Shown here piece by piece: positions 25,843 to 36,900 of a stretch of 64,000 nt of DNA. Position numbers and translations under genes: made by a program. The stretch comes from Phascolomyces articulosus. Its lineage: Eukaryota; Mucoromycota; Mucoromycetes; Mucorales; Lichtheimiaceae. Each line of letters begins with the position of its first letter. The stretch's first letter is position 1. The notes under the pieces are model-generated. The model worked only from the letters and a program-made list of their open reading frames with translations. It was not told where the DNA came from and did not search any database. The stretch is from positions 62,001-126,000 of the forward strand of contig JAIXMP010000059.1 of NCBI GenBank assembly GCA_025677815.1, written 5' to 3'.

Positions 25843-25856
25843 TAATATAATATCTA
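25843..25856 (+). repeat. target-site duplication, right copy
   Basis: Exact repeat of 20575-20588, immediately after the conserved 3' end of the LINE. Confidence 0.8.
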
Positions 25857-26641
25857 CGTTACTCCATGTGTAATTTTTTGCCCAATTTGGAAACATTATT
25901 ATCTGCAAGATATAGAGGTTTGTCATACTGATTGATGGCAGATAATGCGCTGATCATTCTTGCAAATATTATGTGCTATTAATTTTCAAACGAGTCCCGA
26001 GTGTGGAAAATATTTATATTTATGATTTCTACCACAAATATTGTGTATAGTATACCATATTTCTATTATAGGAAAGACTTCTATCATCACCAACAATCTC
26101 GAATTTTAGTATAGCATTGGTTGTGTATATTTTACATATAAATGCGCCAGAGCAATTCACCGTATCATGTTTAAAATGTATATCATATTTTCAAAGTCAA
26201 CTGATGACAGAATAAGGTGTGTATTATATCATCACATGATGCCAAAAATACCTAAAAAATGTGTACATTGAGAGAATAAGATACTGAATCATGCAAGAAA
26301 GCATATTTCTTATTAAATAAAGTAAATGGTCAATCTAATGAGCATTTATAATAATAACAATAAATGATTAATAAACAATAACAAAAGAGAAAAGAAAACT
26401 ATCAGTGTTTTTATGCGTGCACCGTTGGCACCTGAGATTTTTATCATATTTGAATGCTAGGATAAGTTCATTTGAATGACCGAATCATGATTACAGCCCA
26501 CCACCTGGAGTGAATATCAAATTTTATTATCAACTTATACACTGGTTATTATACAAAAGATATTTATATTAGAATTTCAGAATGTTATTATTATTATAAT
26601 AATAAATAATATATAGAAAAAAAAATTAACATATATACTGT
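25857..26641. other. intergenic region, no gene seen
   Basis: AT-rich DNA between the LINE and the 3' end of the F-box gene. Around 26420-26510 it carries the words CCGTTGGCACCTGAGATTT and GCCCACCACCTGGAG. Similar wording (CACTGGCATCTGAATT, TTATGCACCTGAGCG) recurs at 29130-29235, on the other side of the F-box gene. The likeness is loose and unexplained. Confidence 0.45.
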
Positions 26642-28817
26642 TCAGATACATGGATCAAATAGAACCAGGATTTCATTAAACAAAAACACACGCTTTACTT
26701 CATCTTCAGTTACTCCTCCAATGGATATAAGATCAACACTGGATAAACTTGTACTTGTACTAATAATCTGGAGACCTTCTACAGTCATATCTGTATTATG
26801 TACACTGAGATGTTGAAGAAATGGCAATTGTGCAATGTCTTGTACAAATGCCTTAACAGCTATTTGACTCATACCATCCAAATGGATAGAAAGGCTGTTC
26901 AAACTTTGAATCTTGGCGCATATAACTTTGACATCTTGTTCAATCCCAGTACAACCCAAGAGTTTAATGTTAGCCAAAGAGGAGGTGGATGATTTGTTTT
27001 CTGCAAATAGCGTTATCATGTGCCGTAGTTCAGAGGTATTCAATTGACAATTAATGAACCATATGTCACTCAATTTGGGCATCGTATTGGCAAGCATCAT
27101 CAATGCGCCATCACCTATCATGGTATCCGTGTCTTCCAAATAAAATGTTTCTAAGTTCGGTGTTTGTTTCAATAATGCAGGTAGATACTGGCATAAGGAA
27201 GGCGGAACAGAGACAAGCCGAAGGTCTACCAAGTGTATAAGTGTTGAAATAGTACAGAGGGCACTCCAATCCGATTCACTTCGTGGTATTCTGTTAAACA
27301 TGTGTCGTATCAATGGGAGTCGTGACTCGATGGATAGTTTGCAAACTGTCAAATGATGTGTTTCTATTAACGGGACAATGGTGGTTGCTGATGGAAAACA
27401 GCTTGAAGCTTCAAGAATCTTGAGTCCATTGAGTTGTTTTTTAGAATTCTTGGAGGATACATATTCTTCTGAAGGCGTGGTCCAAATGCTAGTTTGCTGA
27501 TTCACTCGGACTGTACGGATGTCTGGACAATAATGTCGAATAGCTTCGTATATTTCAACGCAGCAATTTATCACGGATATGTTTTGTAAATGTGGGCAGC
27601 GTTGTATGAGATTTTGTATATCCATGTTTGTGATGGGTTGAAGCGTCCCAGGTAAACTAAGTATATCACTTGGTGTCGACAAGTCAAGGTTCGTTAATTG
27701 TGTTGTATTATTTAATATCATTGGGGAGATAATGGGTAGAGTTGTCTCTGCAAAATATTTTATTGATTTAAGGTTTGGGCAAAGGGTTAAGATTCGAGAG
27801 AAACTGGGTATTGAATTTCGCCCCTCAAAATGGATGTCGAGGGAGGTTAATGTCTCAGCGACGCTCGTCAACGCAGAGCATATATCAGAGTAATTTTCTT
27901 GTTTGAAACTTTTATCTAATGTTATTATTGAAGAGCCCATTGATGAGTAAAAATGTGTTTTTATTCCAGATGAACTGGATGAGTAATTTTTTCCATAATG
28001 GCCTCTTCTTACCAGTGATTAATTGTAACGACTGAAGATTTGAAGACTTTACCATGTCAAAAAGCTGTTTCAGGCTATTTCGAGTGACACAGGTGAACGA
28101 AAGGATTGAAAGATGTTCCATATGATGTATTACCAACGGCAACAAAAAGGTATAAAAATGTGATAGAAAAAGGGCTTGCGAAAAATTTAAGTCAATATGT
28201 ACGCAACGCCATGGCTTTGGATAATCTAGAATAAAGGCGCGCCAAGCAGTGGATACGCGTGCACATTGAACGAGTGTTTGTTGAGGAACATTATCAATAA
28301 CATGACATGCAATATCGTAAGGAAAGTGGGCAAGGATATCCAATCGACGTCGATGCCGTGCTTCTGAAGATTGAATGGCTTGTTGCAATGTTTTGTAATG
28401 TGGATCAATCGTTGGTACATGATGCAAGCCTTGGTTAAAAATTTGGATGGCTCGAGTTTGAAATCCTTGATCCGAGTAACGACGTCCAACTACCAAATAA
28501 CCGGTTGCATCATAGGGAGCATAAGATATCATGGCCATAGCTTCTTTCAATTCTTCTTGAGAACGTCCTTGTTTTCCCCATGCAATAACACGTGCCTTGA
28601 AGAGTGCAACGAGTCTTGTTTGCAGATCTTGAACTAGTGGTAAAGTGTGTTCAATCACAGCATGGTAATGCCCATTTTCGAGTGCTTCCTGAATAATTCT
28701 TGAAACACAATCAAATTCATGAGTAGCTGGTGGTGTAATTCTCTTTTGAGACATAGCTGCAACATGAAGGCTATAGTCCATTGTCATGCATTGGGGCAAT
28801 CCATCTTTGCCGGGCAT
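26642..28817 (-). CDS. F-box protein with TPR-like N-terminus and leucine-rich repeats
   Basis: Two exons (28817-28013 and 27915-26642) joined by a 97-nt intron give 692 residues. The N-terminal 130 residues are helical and TPR-like (ALENGHYHAVIEHTLPLV, QTRAIQIFNQGL). An F-box follows near residues 155-200 (DILAHFPYDIACHVIDNVPQ, VQCARVSTAWRAFI). The rest is a series of leucine-rich repeats with the spacing L..L.L..C (for example LCPNLKSIKY, RCPHLQNISV, YCPDIRTVRV). Such proteins are substrate receptors of SCF ubiquitin ligases, with the LRR binding the target. The acceptor is chosen as ATTAG at 27916-27917; CAAACAAG slightly further in would also keep the frame. The start is uncertain: ATG at 28817 or 28787, and a TTTCAG just upstream could be an acceptor for a further 5' exon. 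Confidence 0.8.
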
Positions 28818-29292
28818 TGGTAGATTTTTTGACACAATGGTTCCTGAAAGACAAAAATACTGCTACTGATCATTCCGGTTTCACGGTATATTTTAATTTG
28901 AATGCGAGCGGTATTATAAAGTTGCATTTATTACCTTATTCTATTCTTTGTGTATGTAGAAAAACTATAAAAGTCAAAAAAGACTCTCAAGGATTTATTT
29001 AGAATATTGCTTTTCTTTTAAAATGCGCCTCACTGAACCTTGACCTTTCTTTTCATGCGCTTCTATTTTTCTGTTTTTTACATCAAATAGCAAATGCCTT
29101 GTATTATTACTCGATCTGAATTACAGGTTATCACCACTGGCATCTGAATTAATTACCATATTTGAATGGAGGATTGATGGCCATTTGAATGGACGAACAT
29201 GATAGGAGCCTCAGGTTATGCACCTGAGCGGACGTTTAAAATAATATTCAATTAGCCAATCAATTAAAAGTTTTTGTTTGTTGCCAATGTAT
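28818..29292. other. short intergenic region upstream of the F-box gene
   Basis: Would hold the F-box gene's promoter or a small first exon. A second LINE inserted at its far side. Nothing else is recognisable. Confidence 0.45.
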
Positions 29293-29305
29293 CTCTTTTT
29301 GCTTA
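29293..29305 (+). repeat. target-site duplication of LINE family B, left copy
   Basis: The 13 bases CTCTTTTTGCTTA recur exactly at 31308-31320, directly after a poly-A tract. Three more bases would match with one mismatch. Confidence 0.8.
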
Positions 29306-31307
29306 ACCTCACTTTGTATCAATATAAATGGTTTTATCTCGTCCTCATGCAAACAAGGAAGAGGACTTAGACAAGGTGACCCTTTGTCTCCTCTCTTATT
29401 CAACATTGTACTTGAACCCTTATTGTGCGCAATCAGATCGTCGCCGTCCATTTCTGGTTTCTCCTTTATCACACCTGGAAGCACCACCTTGGATCGTCCC
29501 ACTGACACACCACCACGAGTAAAGGTCATGGAATATGCGGATGATATTTTTGCCTTTCTCACCAAGCCTAGTGAATTACAATTCCTCTTGTCACTTTTTG
29601 ATCTTTATGGCAAGGCATCCAATGCCAAGCTTAACAAGGATAAAACTATTGCTTTATCCCTATCAGATGAATCTCAATTGCTGGCAGCATACCCTTCGTG
29701 AACAAAGTATTCACAATTGGCATGACAAGTTTGATCCAGAGGCAGTGCTTACCTTGGATATCCATTATCAAGTAATACTGCTCAGCTTTCCAATTTCTTG
29801 ATTCCATACGAAAAAAAATCGAGCACCATGCCAATATTTTATCCAGTCGTCGATTGTCAATTGCTGGTCGTGGTTTAGTAGCAAATTCGCTCCTGTTAAG
29901 CCGTCTATGGCATGTTATCCGTGTGCTACCGTTAACTCAAGAATTTTTACTCAAAATTCGGTCCATCATCATCAAGTTCCTGGCTCACAAGTCCTTCCCA
30001 GCTGTTAGCTTTGAAACTTCCACCATACCTCGGAAATTTGGAGGTCTAGGTGTACTGGATCCTGATGCACAACATAAAGCTCTTCAGTTACGATGGATCC
30101 TCCCTTTGCTTAGGATTTTCCCGGTTAACTCAGAATCGTTTATCCATCATATTCCTCATTTTGTTTATCCTTCTTCTCCAATTCAATTGATCCTTCGATT
30201 CCCCTGGTATTCGAGGAAGGAAGGCCCGCGACTCTAACCACAATTGGCTCTTTCAAGACGATCTTACAAGCTGCATCCAAAATTGGTTTAAACACTGCGT
30301 GGATCAATATAACCCCTCTGTTATTCTCGAATTGCCCATTAAGGTGCTATGTCGAAGTTTACCACGTACGTTATCCACTGGTCAAGTCCATCGTTGGAAG
30401 GAGGTGAAGGTCAAACAATACTTTTATTTTAATTTGGCTTTGTCACGGTTTATGCCAATAATACCTGGTCGTTCGTATCGTCAGCCAAACCTGGTGAATA
30501 TATTTTTTAACTTGCTGGATCAAGAATACCAATTAATCACACCAACGCTACGACATCTCTTTAAGCCTATTGATCAAACTGTGAACCGCTCTTTCTGCAA
30601 TCTACCGTTTCATCCACAACAGCTTTTCCATGACACCATCCATTTTAACAACATACCCATATCTGATCTAGACACCAAAATACTACGTCATATACAACAT
30701 ACAGGTTGGGTATCATCTTCACCGTCATTGTTTAACACGGAGACTAATCGAGTTCCTTCAACTGCCTGGAAATATTTTTGGAATACGCCTTTACCTCACC
30801 ACGCTCATAGTGAACTATGGCGTTTCTATAAGAACAAGCTTCCTTGTCGTTCTCGTCTCAACCGCCTAATACCAAATAGTTTTCCTGATCCTATTTGTCC
30901 TTTTTGCCCCCATGATGATACAGATCAACATTTTCTCTGGGAATGCGCATTAAAAAAACAGGTTTGGACTGGTTTGGCAGAAAGGTTCCTTGTAGAACCA
31001 CATCTTCTTTCGAACATTTATCAGTAAATCCACCGTCTAGTCTTGAACTCCAAAACATTACCCATATCTCTTTTCGTACATTTATTGGTTGTGCCATTTT
31101 ATCCATTTGGCAAGCGCATTGGAGGTTCATTTTTGATGAACAAACTTTTTGGCCTAATGGGGTCGTTGCATCCATTATTAGAATCCTCAAACAAATTGAA
31201 GCACAAAACTCTCTTCCGTGTACCCCTTAGTATAGCACCATAATATTTGTAAATTTTGAACCATTCTCGGTTTTAAAATAAAATTTCTTAATACAAAAAA
31301 AAAAAAA
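29306..31307 (+). mobile_element. 5'-truncated LINE, family B, with poly-A tail
   Basis: About 2.0 kb between 13-bp direct repeats, ending in a run of about 13 A. It begins inside the reverse-transcriptase region, so the endonuclease and ORF1 were never copied, which is typical of incomplete target-primed reverse transcription. Its reverse transcriptase and C-terminal zinc-binding region differ clearly from the LINE at 20589-25842, and it uses a poly-A tail, so it is a separate family. Confidence 0.85.
29340..31240 (+). pseudogene. reverse transcriptase fragment with zf-RVT-type C-terminus (LINE family B ORF2)
   Basis: The conserved RT segment reads RGLRQGDPLSPLLFNIVLE from about 29358. The catalytic block MEYADDIFAFL lies near 29527. 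Later segments at 29854-30237 and 30299-31027 hold a thumb-like region (LGVLDPDAQHKALQLRWILP) and a zinc-binding region (WRFYKNKLPCRSRLNRL, CPFCPHDDTDQHFLWEC) of the type found at the C-terminus of L1/Tx1-like and plant LINE proteins. Stops and frame changes near 29700, 30237 and 31027 break it. It is non-functional. Confidence 0.82.
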
Positions 31308-31320
31308 CTCTTTTTGCTTA
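31308..31320 (+). repeat. target-site duplication of LINE family B, right copy
   Basis: Exact repeat of 29293-29305, following the poly-A tract. Confidence 0.8.
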
Positions 31321-33947
31321 CCCGTAATCCTCAACCCGTTTTTAATACGGGAAATTGTTTCTTGAGCAAAAGCAGTATCATGGTGCAAATCATAGTACCA
31401 TCACGAGCGACAGAGGCCATTCTTAGGCATGACTACTCCCCACATACTACAATTAACCTTGGGACTGATCAAAGCAAGTAGAAAAAATAACATCATATTG
31501 GACTATTGCAAAATAACAACAATAAGAGGAGTGAAAAACAAATAAATAAATAAAAAAATAATAATCAACTTACACGAAGCAGAGAAAATGAAATGAGAAC
31601 ACCCAAAAAGCAATGGGGTACTTTATTCCATAACTAAGCTAAAGAATAGGTCAACGTTACGACCAAAAAGATGGCACACGCAAGGTGGCACACTAGTCAA
31701 CAGAACCAACAAACATTGGAATAGTGGCGTGATACGCAATCACGCCTTACACACAACACGAGAAAGGAGCTGGGCTGTGATATCATACACAAAGACAAGA
31801 TATGCAGATGAACTATTGTAAAAGCAGAACAATGAAAGAACATGAACCAAAGCAAGAAGTGACACTTCAGTTTTACTGTACAGAACAAAGGAGAGCATCT
31901 TGAGAAGATTAATAAAAATATAAAAAAAGAACACTAAGTGCAATATGTCTAATAGCTTCATCCATCCATCACACACAAATAAACATGACAGGTCCTTACC
32001 AGATTCATTTTTCTCTTTTCTACTATTAACTGAATATTTTAATGAAGCATATCAAACAAGTTCTCTTTCTCATCTTCTCCATCTTAATCAAAAGAACCAA
32101 CGATAAACGTACCTTTATTGATCTGCACCTGGGTCAAAGAAAAAATCCTATCAATCGAAACCAATTGGAAAAAAGACCAGATGCGTCTACTTTTCCCAAA
32201 CAAATGAAAATAGTGCAACGACATCCACAAGCGTAACATATAAGGAAAAAACCCAGTGGGAAAAATGGCCCTTATACATTGAACTTGCCTGCCGATAATC
32301 CTTCAATACCGTCAAATATTTACAAATAGATACTTCCAAGGATACATTTACAATTATTTATTCTATTCTGCTTTTTCTCCTTAATCCATCGCACCAACAA
32401 AATCTATATATAGATTATATATAAAACAAAACAAAGAGAGAATGATCCAGTGTAGCAAATTGATAATCAAAAACAAAACAGAGTGTGTACATTTAATCCC
32501 CACATCCAAACGAATGATATACAAACCAAGGACCAAAAGACATCAACCATAAGCATCAAGAAAATTCATTGCAGAAATTCCACAACTATATACTTAATAA
32601 TCATTTATTGACCCGTGAATTTGTTGAATACAATGAAAAGCATTTATTAAAAAAAAGGAAGGAAAAAAATACTACAACAAAGGATGTACAAACTTACCCA
32701 AAGCGTGTGCTTTTTATTTGAAGGAGAAGAAACAAGAATCAAGCTGAGTAAATTGATTTTATCATTTATAAGAAGAACTTATAGTGGTCAGATCAACAAA
32801 AAGATCAATCAACAGAAAGTATTGCTTACCAGTAAAAAGCATGTGCTATTACCAACATCACAGTATACAAACAGATCTCCAAAGAGAGAAAAAGAAATAG
32901 TGATCTTGACCATTGGATGAATCATGAATACCTTTAAAATGATTTAATAATATAGAATTGTTTGATCTTGCTTGAATTAATGGTCATATCATTTGGAGAA
33001 AAAAAGAAACATAATATAGTATTTATTGCCACTCCTTCCCTAATAAAACTATCCCTGCCTTTTGTTACGCATCAATAGGGACCACCATCCTATTCTTGCT
33101 TGCCTTGTAATAAACAGAAAGAGGCTTAATGTCGAACATTATATTCTTTATTGACCAGAGGAAACCATCCAAATAGATTTAAGATCAAAAAGTGAAAGAT
33201 TCTCTTTATAGTTCTCAAACTTATAATAAAGAATACCCCTTCCATCATGTATTATTTTGATAACAACAAGTTTCTTTTAATTTATAATATGACTTACGTT
33301 TTACGGTTATGTATAATGGCCTAATGGTTAAAAGTGTGTTTTTTGAAGTAGGAAAAAAAATGGAACGCGTCAACCACAACACGAACCGCGTGTTTACAAA
33401 ATTGGGAGTTGCTTTCAACTTGCATGAAATCTCTTTAAAAAGTAGTAATGGTTATATGATGGAAGTCAGAGTGCGTGGTAAAAGAGTTTGGGTCAATCCT
33501 TTTCTCTTTCTTTCTTTCTTTCAAACCTCAACATGTCAACCTTTAATATCAGCAATATACAATCGATGAAGGTGGTAAACGTCGCTAAACAAGAAAGACG
33601 TTAATCTACATGTCTAAAATAGGCAAAGTATGTTATATTAGCTATGGTAATGGAAGCAACAACCGACTATTAGATTATTCATGGAGTATATCTATTATAT
33701 CTACTTTAATAGGAAAGAGATCCTATCAAAACAGGAGACCTTAGGACGACCAAAAGATTTCTAAATTAGGCTCCACAAACCCCACTGCTCCTTATTTGAA
33801 GCCAAGTCGGAAGTTCATGCCCAGTTCACTCAGTATTGCTGGTTGCCAATTTAATTAATTTTGCTGGTCATTTTTTTTTTCAGTACACATTATATGTCAA
33901 GGGGAAGGCGGAGTGACTATATTAGTGCTACGAAAAAGTCCTTGAAA
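31321..33947. other. gene-poor region, no gene seen
   Basis: About 2.6 kb with only short open frames lacking domains. A tRNA-like A-box word occurs near 33315 but has no B box or cloverleaf. It ends at the 3' side of the TnpB/Fanzor-like relic; a guide RNA, if this element ever had one, would be expected to overlap that end, but I cannot identify one by eye. Confidence 0.5.
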
Positions 33948-36900
33948 TTACATGGATGTTTGACCTGCACCTATACACAAATTAATAAGTATTTGTAGCT
34001 TGATGTTTTTAAGTTATAAAATTCATTATGTAGAAGTATAAAAAATTTACGTACCATGCAAAAAAGTTGATGATGGCGAGACCAAACGATAAATTTGATC
34101 CAGTTCGAAATGACTGGTGGTAGTTGCTGTGGTAGTTGTGGATGCTGATGGGTTGTAGGGCGGGAGAAGTTTCTTGTCGCTTGAAAAAATAGTTGTGACC
34201 ACAGCTAACCCAATACCGGTTGCGCCAACAGCATCTCTGTTTAAAGTAGTATATCCGGCTAATACTGCTGGACAGTTACTGTTGTTGCATGTAAGCGCAC
34301 CATGCGAGTTCTTTTTTTGTTTTTTTTCCATCTTTGAGTATAGTTGCGGGCAGTAGACTGAGTGGTTGGAAACAAAATACGCATATCTGACTTGACATAT
34401 GTTCATTCTGCAAGGCAACTGTTGTTGATGTGCGGTGTGCCTTTCGAAACCTCTTGCCCCCTCTTCGGGGCCTTCCTTTCAGAAAGGTATTGAAACCCAT
34501 CCCTGTAAGACCAATACTATTAATTCACGTGTGTAAGGTTAGCCTTAATCTTGAAATGATATCAAAAAGGATAGATTCAAAGAATTGAACACATTTATCA
34601 ATAGAATAATAAAAAAAGACTTACAGCATCATTACTTTTAATTGCTTTCGATGGTACGGGAGTTTGGCAGCACATGATTTTTTAACATATTCACGTTCCT
34701 TCCGGGCTAGCTTGACATAAATATTATGACTCGCCACGTACTAATGTCGATGTTCGTTCATAGCTGCTGGGCAATAGTAAAATTCACGAAGAACATTTTT
34801 TACAGAAAGTCGTACCTATTATATATATACAAAAAAAGATTGAGCTATCATACTATTTTCCAAAAATATATAACTTTTAGGATGACTACCTTTTGACACC
34901 GCAATAATTCTTCTGGGTCGATGATACCAGTAAAAGAGCATGACTTTAATTGTTCCTCAGCAAGAACAACCTTCTTATTTCTTTTTCGCTATTGAAATAT
35001 TGAAAGAGTACAATACTCAATATATTAATGGTTACTTTACTTTTTACTTTTTATATATCTTCAGTCACCAACCTTTTTACGCTTTTCCCTCCTTCTGGCA
35101 AACTTCCTGGCAAATGGCTCTTCGTGTACTTGTTCGTTTGTTATTGAAAATGGTTTTGGTAATTTCAGATCTTCAACTGAAAACGCTGTCTTCATAAATT
35201 TGATCTCATTATCCAGCATTATCCGTAATTTTTCCAGTTGGTCATTTTTTAAAGCATCATCTGTCAATGATATAAAATCAACTTCATGACTTGAATGTAT
35301 AACCCAGTTACAATGCATTTCCTCAAACTGCTCGTGTTGCTGTTGTAAATCCTGTGATTTGCTTTTTTCGTCAGATACATCATGTTTCATATCAGGCTGT
35401 TGTTTTTCAACAACGTCTTGTTCCGTTTTTCCAGTATCTTGCATATTATCAATAATTTGGAGCTGTCGTTGTTGGTGTTGTCATTGCTTGTTGTACAAAT
35501 CCACATGGAAGCGTATATTGTTGTTCGTTAATGGAACTGTTTGAGATAACACTACATGGCCATAATCTGTTGCTCCATATACACATTTGTTCATATCAAG
35601 TTTAGAAACATCAATATTTGCTGAAATATCTTCATGTTGCATTCTAGTTGGTGTTGGTGTTGTAGGTGGAACAGAAGAGGGCGGATCATTTTTTCCATAA
35701 TGATTAACGGCCTATTGGTAACATAAGGAGCTTAATAAAAAACCCAAAAAAAAAGATTAAACAATACAAGAAAAACAATCAAGATAACCACTTACTTTGT
35801 TCAACTGATATTTCATACTACGAAAGTCCTTGATTTTCCTTTGCGCAAGCTTGAGCAAACTATTCGCTTTCCTCTTCTCTTGGACATCATCTTTTAGTTT
35901 TTTGCTAAGTAGTTGTTTTACTTTGCCCTTGCTTTTCTTCAATTCGTCCTTTGCAGTTTGCCATGCTTTGGTTGCTTGCCCTGCTTGCTTTTTCAATTCA
36001 ATTTGGGTTGTTTGTAGCTCCGTGATTGATCCTTCTACAGATTGCAGATCCTGTTCCAACTGACTTTTAGATTTTCCTGCAAGGTGAGGGAGGATGTTGA
36101 CATAACTGCTCTTCTTGCTGTTACGTTTCTTCTTTTGTCGTTTCTCGTATTCTGATATAATTGGTGTGTGATTGTTTTTGATCGTGCCTAGTAAGGACAC
36201 TGTCTTGTCAGGACGAACCACCATCCGGTTGGCAAAAACCATCTTATGCATATCACACAATTTCTTGACCTTCGTGTGGTCGAAGAAAGACCACCACATA
36301 GCGTCCCCATCTTTGCGAGCAGCAGATGAAGTAATTGGTTTGCCACTTCCAACAGGGGTAACTTGAAATGGACCTTGAGGAATACCATATTCATGTGGCG
36401 TTAATGTTTCATATATGATGGCCGGGTTTATAGCTATGGTATGAATCTTGTGAGGAGGAACATCAGGGGAGATATCTTGAATATAATCATTGTACCCAGC
36501 AGCCATCAAAATCGCATTTCCTAATATGATGAAAGGCAACTGTGTCAATAGACACATGGATTCTGAATCAGGTGTGTATGATAGCAATTGATTTGTTATA
36601 AGCTTGATTGTCTCTACTTCATTTGCTTTGAGTGATTTGTTATGGCTTGTTTTTAGGATTTGTTCATCGGTTAAATTGCCAGCACGATCAATTTTTTTGC
36701 TTTTTAATAGTGCCTTGATCACACCTATAAACATTTCAGATAATCTTTAGATTCTATAACTTAAGGAACATTTTCATCAAATAGAATGATTTCATTTAAG
36801 TATTGTATTACCTTCCAGTGCTCGAATACGTCCTGTACTTGTATCCTTTGGTTGTTGTTGCTGCTTATCAGTCGCTTTTTCGACCTTTTTACTTCATCAT

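Noticed and set aside
28818..28835. GTG start for the F-box gene at 28835
   Set aside because: Nuclear fungal genes rarely start at GTG; ATG at 28817 or 28787 is preferred, or an unseen 5' exon.
33309..33400. tRNA-like A-box word (TGGCCTAATGG)
   Set aside because: No GGTTCGA-type B box and no cloverleaf stems at the right distance.
33309..33569. 86-codon plus-strand open frame
   Set aside because: No recognisable domain and no flanking exons. It starts at the A-box-like word and reads into a TTTC repeat.
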